This document shows positions 22,807 through 30,063 of a stretch of 64,000 bases of DNA, one piece after another; the stretch's first letter is position 1; each line of letters opens with the position of its first letter. Origin of the DNA: Pseudarthrobacter sp. MM222 (lineage in GTDB: Bacteria > Actinomycetota > Actinomycetes > Actinomycetales > Micrococcaceae); NCBI RefSeq assembly GCF_947090775.1, contig NZ_OX352321.1:3782001-3846000 (forward strand), given 5' to 3'. The notes below the pieces were generated by a model. That model saw only the letters and a program-made list of their open reading frames with translations, was not told the origin of the DNA and ran no database searches. The position numbers and the translations under genes are program-made.

Positions 22807-24141
22807 TCAGACCGGGTTCGGCCGGGAGAGAAGTGTGTTGGTGCGTTCCGCGAAGGCGTCCCAGCCGTCGGCTGCCTTGTCGCGGCCGAGGAGTACGTTC
22901 TGCACGTTTTCGGCAAAGTAGGTTTGCCAGTCCGAGCCGGAGCCGCTGAACCAGGATTCCGGATCGTAATTGAGGATGTCCGCCGCGTTGGCGTAGTGGA
23001 TCTGCGGTGTCAGGTCCCGGTAGGCCTGTGACTGCACGATCGGCTGATAGGCCGGAATGTGGCCTGCTTCCGCCCAGGACAGCGATCCCTTGAGGAGGTG
23101 ACTCACGAATTTGTACACGCCGCGCCGCTTCTCGTCATCGGCGTTCAGCTGCCGCGGCAGGACAAAGGAATGCGAGTCGGCATAGGCCGCCGGCGTCCCG
23201 TAGAGCGTGGGGATGGTTGCCGCATCGACCGGCAGACCGGCCTTCTTGAGCGTGGGAAGTTCCCAGACGCCGCTGAAAAGCATGCCTGAACCACCGCGGG
23301 CAAATTCGGCGATGCCCGTGCTGATGTCCCCGCTCTTGGCCGCGATCGTGTCGTCGAACAGCGACGCCATGAATTCCAGGGACTCGATCGCCGCATCCCT
23401 GTCAACCTTCATCGGTTGTCCCGGGGTGAGCACCAGGTCCACACCGTGCTGCTTGTAGAGCGTGTAGAAGAGACGCCACATCTGGGACCCACTGCCGAGA
23501 TAGCCGAAGGAAAGGCCGTGCGCCTGCGTCACCTTTTGCATCTCCCGGGCCATCGAGAGGAACTCCTGCGGAGAGCTCACGTCCTGCAGCTGCCCGCTGG
23601 GGGCGAGCACTCCGGCCTTGCCGGCAACCTCCGTGTTGTAGAACATGACGAAAGGGTGGGAGTCCAGAGCGATGGAAAAAACCTGGCCACTGTGCTGGCT
23701 CTTGTCCCAGATTCTGGGGGCGAAGCTCTCCGCTGTCACCCCGTGTTCCGCCAGCAGGGACATGTCCCACGGGTCGATGAGTCCTCCGGGGGCGTAGCCG
23801 GGAACCCGGCTGGCGTGCATGATGGCCAGTTCCGGCGGGCGACCTCCGGCTGACGCCATCGCCAGCTTCGTGTAGTACGGCGGCCCCCACGCCAGGACGG
23901 TCGGACGCACGTTGAACCCGGGATTGGCCGCATTCGCCTGACCGATCATCGCCTGCATCTTGATGCCGTCACCGCCGGACAGGAGATGCCAGAACGAAAT
24001 ATCCCGCACGGCGGCTGCCGAGGCGGCACCGCCGCAGCCCGTGAGGCCGGCGGCCGCGAACACGCTGCCGAGGGCCGCCGAACCTGCCAGTAACTGCCGC
24101 CGGGACACTTGTTTCCCGGCAAAAAAGTCAATCTGCTTCAC
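22807..24141 (-). CDS. Extracellular sugar-binding lipoprotein of an ABC transporter
   Basis: The 444-residue protein starts with a signal carrying twin arginines (SRRQLLAGSAAL) and a lipobox-like LTGC followed by GG, so it may leave by the Tat route and be lipidated at Cys36. The mature part has the SBP_bac_1 fold (RDISFWHLLSGGDGIKMQAM near the start, LGSGSQMWRLFYTLY later). It is the first gene of the arabinan operon and feeds the MalF/MalG permeases. Upstream lie a good promoter and two LacI-type operators. Confidence 0.9.
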   Translation of the reverse strand: MKQIDFFAGKQVSRRQLLAGSAALGSVFAAAGLTGCGGAASAAAVRDISFWHLLSGGDGIKMQAMIGQANAANPGFNVRPTVLAWGPPYYTKLAMASAGGRPPELAIMHASRVPGYAPGGLIDPWDMSLLAEHGVTAESFAPRIWDKSQHSGQVFSIALDSHPFVMFYNTEVAGKAGVLAPSGQLQDVSSPQEFLSMAREMQKVTQAHGLSFGYLGSGSQMWRLFYTLYKQHGVDLVLTPGQPMKVDRDAAIESLEFMASLFDDTIAAKSGDISTGIAEFARGGSGMLFSGVWELPTLKKAGLPVDAATIPTLYGTPAAYADSHSFVLPRQLNADDEKRRGVYKFVSHLLKGSLSWAEAGHIPAYQPIVQSQAYRDLTPQIHYANAADILNYDPESWFSGSGSDWQTYFAENVQNVLLGRDKAADGWDAFAERTNTLLSRPNPV

Positions 24142-24251
24142 CCGACACTCCTTTGGATGGGTCCGCTGAAAAGTAAACCTGAGGCCACAAAACCGTGCCG
24201 TTCCGGTCCACTGGGTCCCGGGAGCGGCAGGGGTGATGCGACGCGGGACTC

Positions 24252-24280
24252 ACATTACATCGATGTAAAAATCCCCACAA
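24252..24280 (-). promoter_or_regulatory. Promoter of the arabino-oligosaccharide operon
   Basis: On the minus strand TTGTGG (24275-24280), 17-bp spacer, TAATGT (24252-24257), 111 bp before the binding-protein start. The dyad at 24255-24268 lies inside it. Confidence 0.5.
24255..24268. promoter_or_regulatory. Perfect dyad operator in the arabinan operon promoter
   Basis: TTACATCGATGTAA, a perfect 14-bp palindrome spanning the -10 element and the spacer. Confidence 0.6.
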
Positions 24281-24288
24281 GGGGAAAT

Positions 24289-24302
24289 TGTTAGCGTGAA
24301 CA
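24289..24302. promoter_or_regulatory. LacI operator half-site copy upstream of the arabinan operon
   Basis: TGTTAGCGTGAACA matches 11 of 14 positions of TGTTAGCGCTCACA at 25464. Shared sequence at both ends of the regulator gene suggests one LacI protein binds both. Confidence 0.5.
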
Positions 24303-24338
24303 AGATGAGGCAGCAGTCTCGTTTAGATGCCGCTCCGG

Positions 24339-25340
24339 CTAGCCGCGGGTGCTGTCCCGCTCCACGATTCTGTAATCGACGGTGACCACCCTCTGTTCGC
24401 CGGTACGGTCTGCCATCCGCTCGGTGAGCAGGCGGAGGGCTTCGCTGGCCACGCGGCGCTTGTCGAAGGAAACAGTGGTGAGAGATGGAACGGCATATTG
24501 ACCGTCGGCGATGTCGTCAAAGCCCGCCACGGCAACGTCGCCAGGAACGCTGATTCCCCTGTTCCACAACACGCTCATGGCGCCAATGGCCATGGAATCG
24601 GTAAAGCAGAACAGCGCCTCGGGGAGCCGGTGGGAGTCCAGATAGGCGGCGAGCGCGACTGCGGCCGTCTGCGGTGTCCACTTTTCGCACGGGATGAGCA
24701 GTGAGTCGTCCCGGTCAAGGCCGAGTTCTTCAAGCGCCGCCTGGTAGCCGCGGGTCCGCAGGATTGCAGCGGCGGAGCCCCGGCCTTCTGCGGTTCCGAG
24801 CACGGCGATACGGCGCCGGCCGGTCCCGGCAAGCGCCAGGGTCATGTCACGGGCGGCAGCAAAGCTGTCCACCCACACACGGTCGGCCAGTTTTTGGGAC
24901 ACCTCGCCCAGCAGCACCACCGGGGGCAACGAGACGCCCACCTTGACGGCACTCTCGTCCAGCACCACAGGGTTGAGGATCAGGCCATCAATGAGGTTGG
25001 ACCGGGCGCGGGACATCAGTTCGTATTCGCGCCGGGGATCGGACCCGGTTTCCTCAATCTGAACGCTCCAGCCTTGCTCGTGGGCAACTTCCACCACGTT
25101 GTGCGCGATCTCGGCCGAGTAGGGAGTCGCCAGGTCCGGCAGCGCCAGGGCGATCACACCCGACCTGCCGTTGCGCAGTCCGCGGGCGGAGAGGTTGGGC
25201 ACGTAATCCAGTTCGAGAATGGCCTGCTCCACCTTGACCCTGGTGGCCCCGCTGACCGGAACGATTCCATTCATCACGTTCGAGACAGTCTTGGGTGAGA
25301 CGCCGGCGCGACGCGCGACGTCCTTGACCGTTGCGCGCAC
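24339..25340 (-). CDS. LacI-family regulator of the arabinan locus
   Basis: The 333-residue protein has the helix-turn-helix VKDVARRAGVSPKTVSNVMNG at the very N-terminus and a sugar-binding effector domain ending VDYRIVERDSTRG. I chose the GTG at 25340, preceded by GAAAGGGGAG, because the 40 residues upstream to 25460 lack family similarity. It lies beside the arabino-oligosaccharide operon, with related operators on both sides of it (24289 and 25464). It probably represses that operon and perhaps the divergent alditol oxidase. The inducer is presumably arabinose or an oligomer. Confidence 0.88.
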   Translation of the reverse strand: MRATVKDVARRAGVSPKTVSNVMNGIVPVSGATRVKVEQAILELDYVPNLSARGLRNGRSGVIALALPDLATPYSAEIAHNVVEVAHEQGWSVQIEETGSDPRREYELMSRARSNLIDGLILNPVVLDESAVKVGVSLPPVVLLGEVSQKLADRVWVDSFAAARDMTLALAGTGRRRIAVLGTAEGRGSAAAILRTRGYQAALEELGLDRDDSLLIPCEKWTPQTAAVALAAYLDSHRLPEALFCFTDSMAIGAMSVLWNRGISVPGDVAVAGFDDIADGQYAVPSLTTVSFDKRRVASEALRLLTERMADRTGEQRVVTVDYRIVERDSTRG

Positions 25341-25450
25341 TGCTCCCCTTTCAATGTCATCAGGACCAAGGCAGCAGCCGATGGCTGCTGCTGCGGAGGA
25401 CTTGCTGATGATGTTACCTCCCGCCCCCGGCGGGCGTCGGCGGCTATGCC

Positions 25451-25479
25451 TTGACAGCAAAATTGTTAGCGCTCACAGT
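25451..25479 (+). promoter_or_regulatory. Promoter with LacI operator upstream of the alditol oxidase
   Basis: Consensus TTGACA (25451-25456), 17-bp spacer, CACAGT (25474-25479, weak). The operator TGTTAGCGCTCACA (25464-25477), close to the classical TGTGAGCGCTAACA, covers the spacer and the -10. Confidence 0.55.
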
Positions 25480-25513
25480 TGTCGAAACGTAACTTCACCG
25501 GAAAGCTAACTGC

Positions 25514-26770
25514 ATGAAGAACTGGGCAGGGAATCTCAATTACTCATCAGCGGCCGTCGTGCGACCGGACTCGGTGGCTGAACTCGCCGAGGTGGTGGCG
25601 CGCGCTGGCCGGGTCAAGGCCCTGGGGTCGCGGCACTCCTTCAACCGCGTGGGAGATACAGACGGCGTGCACGTGCTGCTGGACGCCCTGCCGCAGCACA
25701 TCGAACTGGACTCAGAACGGCGGTCGGTCCGCGTCAGCGGCGGAGTGAGCTACGGCGCCCTGTGCCGTTCGTTGGAACGGTCCGGGTTGGCCATTCACAA
25801 TCTGGCGTCACTGCCCCACATTTCGGTGGCAGGGGCAGTCCAGACGGGCACCCATGGCTCTGGTGTGGGCAATCCGTCCCTGGCCGGGGCGGTGGAGGCA
25901 ATTGATCTGGTCCGGCCCTCCGGCGAGCAGGTGTCGATGTCCCACACGGACGGAGAGGAGTTCCTGGGCAGCGTGGTGGGCCTGGGTGCTCTGGGCATTG
26001 TCACTGGTCTCCAGCTTGCCGTCCGGCCGAGTTTCAGGATGCGCCAGCGTGTTTTGGAAAACCTCCCGTGGGACCGGGCGCTGGCGGACTTCACGCAGCT
26101 CGTGTCCAGCGCCTACAGCGTGAGTCTCTTCACCGATTACGTAGGCGATTCCATCAGCCAGGTCTGGCTCAAGGCGCTGGACTCGGAGCCTCCCCTCGGT
26201 GAACTCTTCGGCGCCACGGCTGCCACCCGCCCGCGGCACCCGCTGCCGGGGATGTCGGGCGAGAACTGCACGGTCCAGATGGACCAGCCCGGGCAATGGC
26301 TGGACCGGCTACCGCACTTCCGCCACGAGTTCACTCCCAGCAACGGTGAGGAACTACAAAGCGAGTTCATCCTGCCCCAGGAGCAGGCACCTGCTGCACT
26401 CGAGGGAGTGCGGAGCCTGGCGGACAAACTTGCACCCCTGCTGTTTGTCTCCGAAATCCGGACCGGCGCCGCAGACGAATTCTGGCTCAGCCCCTTCTAC
26501 CGGCAGCAGAGCGTTGCCCTGCACTTCACCTGGAAGCCGCTGCAGCCGCAGGTGGAAGCCGTTCTTCCGCAGCTCGAAGACCTGCTTCGGCCGTTCGGGG
26601 CCAGGCCGCACTGGGGCAAGCTTTTCACGCCCGGCGGTTACGACTGGGAGTCCCTCTACCCCCGCTTGGCGGACTTCCGCTCGCTGGCATCGGCGCACGA
26701 CCCGGCGGAAAAATTCCGCAACGGGCTGCTGGACAGCATCCTCGGCGTCCCGGCGGTGAACTCACACTAG
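25514..26770 (+). CDS. FAD-linked alditol oxidase (AldO-like)
   Basis: The 418-residue protein is a vanillyl-alcohol-oxidase-fold flavoenzyme. The FAD domain has KALGSRHSFNRVGDTDG, in which the His is the likely covalent FAD ligand as in Streptomyces AldO, and HISVAGAVQTGTHGSG (about residues 100-115). The C-terminal arabinono-lactone-oxidase domain ends in DPAEKFRNGLL. It would oxidise the terminal CH2OH of xylitol, sorbitol or a related polyol with O2, giving an aldose and H2O2. There is no signal peptide. It is divergent from the LacI gene with an operator in its promoter, so pentitol or arabinitol use linked to the arabinan locus is plausible. Confidence 0.88.
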   Translation: MKNWAGNLNYSSAAVVRPDSVAELAEVVARAGRVKALGSRHSFNRVGDTDGVHVLLDALPQHIELDSERRSVRVSGGVSYGALCRSLERSGLAIHNLASLPHISVAGAVQTGTHGSGVGNPSLAGAVEAIDLVRPSGEQVSMSHTDGEEFLGSVVGLGALGIVTGLQLAVRPSFRMRQRVLENLPWDRALADFTQLVSSAYSVSLFTDYVGDSISQVWLKALDSEPPLGELFGATAATRPRHPLPGMSGENCTVQMDQPGQWLDRLPHFRHEFTPSNGEELQSEFILPQEQAPAALEGVRSLADKLAPLLFVSEIRTGAADEFWLSPFYRQQSVALHFTWKPLQPQVEAVLPQLEDLLRPFGARPHWGKLFTPGGYDWESLYPRLADFRSLASAHDPAEKFRNGLLDSILGVPAVNSH

Positions 26771-26854
26771 GCGGTTGCCGGACGGGCGCGGGGGACTGCC
26801 GACCAGCCGCCGTCGGACGCGATAGGAGAGCGATATCCCTTACATTTGTCTGCC

Positions 26855-27301
26855 ATGCGAAGAATGATGGTGCGCATGATGTTCACACATGAAGACCCGG
26901 TCCTTGTCCTTGATGAAGAGCAGTCCTGGAAGCTGCTGGAGAACACCCGGCACGGGCGCATTGTCCTGAGCGCCGCCGGCGAGACCGATATCTTCCCGGT
27001 CAATTACCGCGCCCACGACGGCGTCCTGCTTATGCGCACCGCCCCGGGCACCAAGCTTGCCGAGATGACGATCAACGCGAACGTGCTGTTCGAAGCCGAC
27101 GGCATTTTCAGTGAGGAGGCGTGGAGCGTGGTGGTCAAGGGCACGGCCCGGGTGCTGACCCAGGACCAGGAGATCGCCGATGCGGAGGCGCTGAACCTGA
27201 AGTCGTGGGTGCCCACGCTCAAGGATTTCTACGTTGAAATCAAACCGTCGCGGATCAGCGGCCGGCACTTCAACCTCGGCGAACAGCCGGAACGGTCCTG
27301 A
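26855..27301 (+). CDS. FMN-binding split-barrel (PPOX-class) protein
   Basis: The roughly 148-residue protein is a single pyridoxamine-5'-phosphate-oxidase-like split barrel: SWKLLENTRHGRIVLSAAG, DIFPVNYRAHDGVLLMRT, EADGIFSEEAWSVVVKGTARVL and the ending RISGRHF. Relatives bind FMN, heme or F420 and reduce small molecules. Two paralogues lie at 28603 and 29137, on either side of a flavohemoglobin gene group. Several ATG codons and one TTG compete as start; I took the first ATG, at 26855. It faces the flavohemoglobin gene convergently. The substrate is unknown. Confidence 0.82.
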   Translation: MRRMMVRMMFTHEDPVLVLDEEQSWKLLENTRHGRIVLSAAGETDIFPVNYRAHDGVLLMRTAPGTKLAEMTINANVLFEADGIFSEEAWSVVVKGTARVLTQDQEIADAEALNLKSWVPTLKDFYVEIKPSRISGRHFNLGEQPERS

Positions 27302-27349
27302 GCGTCTCCCGCTGCCGGAAGCCGGACGAAATTTGACCCGGCCGTGCGC

Positions 27350-28558
27350 CTATTGGAAGTCCGCCAGCCACAGGTCCGGCCCGAACACTTCGTACTGGAT
27401 GTCCCTGGCGGGAACTCCGCGTTCGATCAGCGCGCTGCGGACCGACTGCATGAAAACCAGCGGACCGCACAGGTAGTATTCGGCGTCCAGCGGCAGTTCC
27501 ACCGCGGTGACGTCCATGAAGCCCACCAGTTCTCCGTCGGCCACCTGCGTGGAGTCCGACTGTTCCGCATACCAGGTCACCAGGGATGCATCGGCAAGCT
27601 TTTGCAGATCCCCGGTGACCTGGCCGCGCAGGGCAAAGGAGTCCGGGGAATTGGCAGCGTGCAGGAACATCACCTGGCGCTGGCTGCCTGACTTGACCAG
27701 ATGGGAGAGCATGCCGGCCATCGGGGTGATGCCGATGCCCGCGCTGGCCAGCACCAGGGGGCGGTCCGAGTATTCCAGCACCACGTCCCCGAACGGCGCG
27801 CTGAGCACCATCTCATCACCCACCTGCACCGTAGCGTGCAGCAGACTGGACACCTCGCCGTCGGGGGTGTCCGGGCCGTGGACCCGCTTGACGGAAAACT
27901 GGCGGTGCTGCCCGTCATCCGCCCGGGTCAGGCTGTACTGCCGGGGCTGGTGGGTCCCGTCCGGCATCCGCGCCTTGAGCGTGACGTACTGTCCGGGAAG
28001 TGACTGCTTCACCATTCGCTCATCGACGCGTTCGACGACGAAGGTGACGACGTCGTCCGTTTCCTGGATCCGCTCCACCACCCGCCAGGTACGCCAGATG
28101 GTCTCCGGTGAGAGCTTGACGGCGTTGTACAGTCCGCGTTCCTTGTTGATGAGCATGTTCGCCATGAGCCAGTAGACCTCGTCCCATGCGGCGGCAACCT
28201 CGGGGGTGACAGCCTCGCCCAGGACATCGACGATGGCCCACATCAGGTTGTCGTGGACGATCTGGTACTGGTCTGCGCGCAGGCCGAGGGACACGTGTTT
28301 GTGGGAGATGCGGGAGAGCAAGTGGTCCGGGAGCTGGCCGGGGGTGTTGACCAGAGAGCCGGCGAACGCGGCGATGGATCCGGCCAGGGCCTGCTGCTGG
28401 CGTCCGTCCGCCTGGTTGCCGCGGTTAAAGAGTCCGTCGAGCAGTTCGGGGTGCTCGGTAAACATGTGGTCATAGAACCGCCGGGCGATTTCCTGGATGT
28501 TCTCCCCGACCACGGGAAGGGTCGCTTTAATGACAGGAAGTGAAGTATCGGACAGCAC
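27350..28558 (-). CDS. hmp: Flavohemoglobin (nitric oxide dioxygenase)
   Basis: The 402-residue protein has a globin domain (about 1-138, proximal His in SHKHVSLGL), an FAD-binding reductase domain with RQYSLT, and an NAD domain with AGIGITPM and YLCGPLVFM, ending in the conserved YEVFGPD. It converts NO plus O2 to nitrate using NADPH or NADH. I moved the start from the GTG at 28573 to the GTG at 28558, because AAGGAG lies 6 nt before the latter and the protein then begins MLSDTSLPVIKAT, as in the family. Two split-barrel flavoproteins follow upstream on the same strand. Confidence 0.95.
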   Translation of the reverse strand: MLSDTSLPVIKATLPVVGENIQEIARRFYDHMFTEHPELLDGLFNRGNQADGRQQQALAGSIAAFAGSLVNTPGQLPDHLLSRISHKHVSLGLRADQYQIVHDNLMWAIVDVLGEAVTPEVAAAWDEVYWLMANMLINKERGLYNAVKLSPETIWRTWRVVERIQETDDVVTFVVERVDERMVKQSLPGQYVTLKARMPDGTHQPRQYSLTRADDGQHRQFSVKRVHGPDTPDGEVSSLLHATVQVGDEMVLSAPFGDVVLEYSDRPLVLASAGIGITPMAGMLSHLVKSGSQRQVMFLHAANSPDSFALRGQVTGDLQKLADASLVTWYAEQSDSTQVADGELVGFMDVTAVELPLDAEYYLCGPLVFMQSVRSALIERGVPARDIQYEVFGPDLWLADFQ

Positions 28559-28602
28559 GACTGGCTCCTTCACAGGTAGTGCAAATACGGAATTGCCCTG
28601 AA

Positions 28603-29073
28603 TTATTCAACGGCTGAGGGCTTGGCGCCTTCGGTAGGGGTCCACCACATGTTGGGGGGAGCGACAATAAAGCGGCGCCCTGAGATCGTTGCGGGCACTA
28701 CCCGTACAAAGTGGTCTTTCTTGCCTGCCTGCCACGGAAACAGCGGCAGTGAAAAGGTGCTCAAAACGTCGTCGGTCTTGGTTAGAACCTCGGCTTTGCC
28801 CCTGATCACGACGCTCCAGGCCACTCCTGTTTCGGGGTTAACTCCGTCGGCTTCCATGGCTACCGGGAACTCAGCCAACGCGGCTTGAAGCTTGGTCCCT
28901 GCCCCTGTCCGGAAGATTACCGTTCCATGGTCCGTGGTGTAGTTGACAGGAAAAATATCGGGCCCGTCTTCATGCCAGACGGCCAAGCGGCCTACAGACA
29001 CCTGCCGCAGCAGACTCCAGCACTCATGACTTTCCAACAGCTCTGTAACGGGCTCTTCCGGCTTGTTGTCCAT
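28603..29073 (-). CDS. FMN-binding split-barrel (PPOX-class) protein
   Basis: The 156-residue protein has the same layout as its neighbours: ECWSLLRQVSVGRLAVWHEDG, DIFPVNYTTDHGTVIFRTGAG, MEADGVNPETGVAWSVVIRGKAEVL and a late TISGRRFIVAPPNMWW. It lies 44 bp upstream of the flavohemoglobin start on the same strand and is probably co-transcribed with it. Its C-terminus is longer than that of the 26855 protein. A role in redox or nitrosative stress is inferred from position. Confidence 0.82.
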   Translation of the reverse strand: MDNKPEEPVTELLESHECWSLLRQVSVGRLAVWHEDGPDIFPVNYTTDHGTVIFRTGAGTKLQAALAEFPVAMEADGVNPETGVAWSVVIRGKAEVLTKTDDVLSTFSLPLFPWQAGKKDHFVRVVPATISGRRFIVAPPNMWWTPTEGAKPSAVE

Positions 29074-29136
29074 AAGCCGATCCTAGGCTCAACCCTCGTC
29101 AACGGACAGGCCTCTGAAGCCAGCCTTCATCCGGCG

Positions 29137-29598
29137 CTATTCGAACGACGCGCGGCGTTGATCATTGAGCCGCGTTTTCCACACATCCGGAGCGTTGACC
29201 TTGAACCGCCGACCCGTCAGCGCAACCGGTGACAGGCGTACGTAGTAGGATTTTGTACCGCGTTCCCAGGGCTCCAGGCCCAGGGCGTCCACGGCGGATT
29301 GTTCGTCCGGATCCTCGATCAGAGCCGTGGTGCCCCTTGCCACGACGCTCCATGCTTCCTGGGTCGCGGGATCGTAGCCATCGATCTCGAAGGCTACAGG
29401 CTCTTCCTTTCTGGATTCCCACAGCTTCGTCCCTGGATCTGTGCGGAACACGATGCTCCGGCGTTCCAGGACAAAATTCACCGGGAAGATCTCGGGGTGG
29501 CCGTCTACGATCAGCGCCAGTCTTCCCACAATGGAAGAGGCCAAGAGCTCCCAGCACTCGTCGAAACTGAGCTTGCCAACTTTCGGTGCATCGTCCAT
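29137..29598 (-). CDS. FMN-binding split-barrel (PPOX-class) protein
   Basis: The 153-residue protein (from MDDAPKVGKLSFDECWELL) is the third member of the local paralogue set, with GRLALIVDGHPEIFPVNFVLE, FRTDPGTKLWESRKEEPVAFEIDG and TGRRFKV followed by NAPDVWKT. I chose the ATG at 29598, which begins the conserved domain, over an open frame to 29757 running through the pseudogene region. It is closest to the 28603 protein in its C-terminal tail. Confidence 0.82.
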   Translation of the reverse strand: MDDAPKVGKLSFDECWELLASSIVGRLALIVDGHPEIFPVNFVLERRSIVFRTDPGTKLWESRKEEPVAFEIDGYDPATQEAWSVVARGTTALIEDPDEQSAVDALGLEPWERGTKSYYVRLSPVALTGRRFKVNAPDVWKTRLNDQRRASFE

Positions 29599-29639
29599 GT
29601 ACACAGATACTACTGTCAGCGGAGGCTGCTCTCCATGAC

Positions 29640-30063
29640 CTGCTTCCGCCGCCCCGCGCGTCAGCGAACGTATGCGCTTAGCCGCGACCGCGTGATCATC
29701 TCGAGCATCTCCGCGTGCGGTCATTGCGACTACTGCAAGCAGGGAGTCTTCTCCCACTGCCTGGGCGAAGAGGGCGCCCGGGCATCGGTTGGATCCTTGG
29801 GCACCTTATCGACGGGACACAGGCCGAATTCGTGCGCGTCCCGTCCCCAGAGACCTTCGCCATGGTCCTGGACATCGTCCGACCCGCCGGTCACGTCGCC
29901 AACGCCGGGGTACACGGCCAAGATGTGGACCTGCCGCTGGACAAACTCTGGATCTCGAACATCACCATCACCACGGGCTTGGTGAATACCAACACGACCG
30001 GGACGCTACTCAAGCTCGTCGCGCAAAAGAAATTGCCTGTCGACCAATTCGTGAGCCACACGT
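29640..30063 (+). pseudogene. Remnant of a zinc-dependent alcohol dehydrogenase
   Basis: Frame 1 encodes DRVIISSISACGHCDYCKQG and SHCLGEEG, the structural-zinc cysteine lobe of NADP-dependent alcohol dehydrogenases. Frame 3 then continues with GWILGHLIDGTQAEFVRVP, so a frameshift lies near 29770-29785. Next, ETFAMVLDIVRPAGHVANAG and DLPLDKLWISNITITTG belong to the late cofactor domain, so about 100 residues are missing between VRVP and ETFA. The N-terminus with the catalytic Cys/His and the C-terminal end are also absent; the frame stops at the VWA gene. The gene cannot make an active enzyme. Confidence 0.8.
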
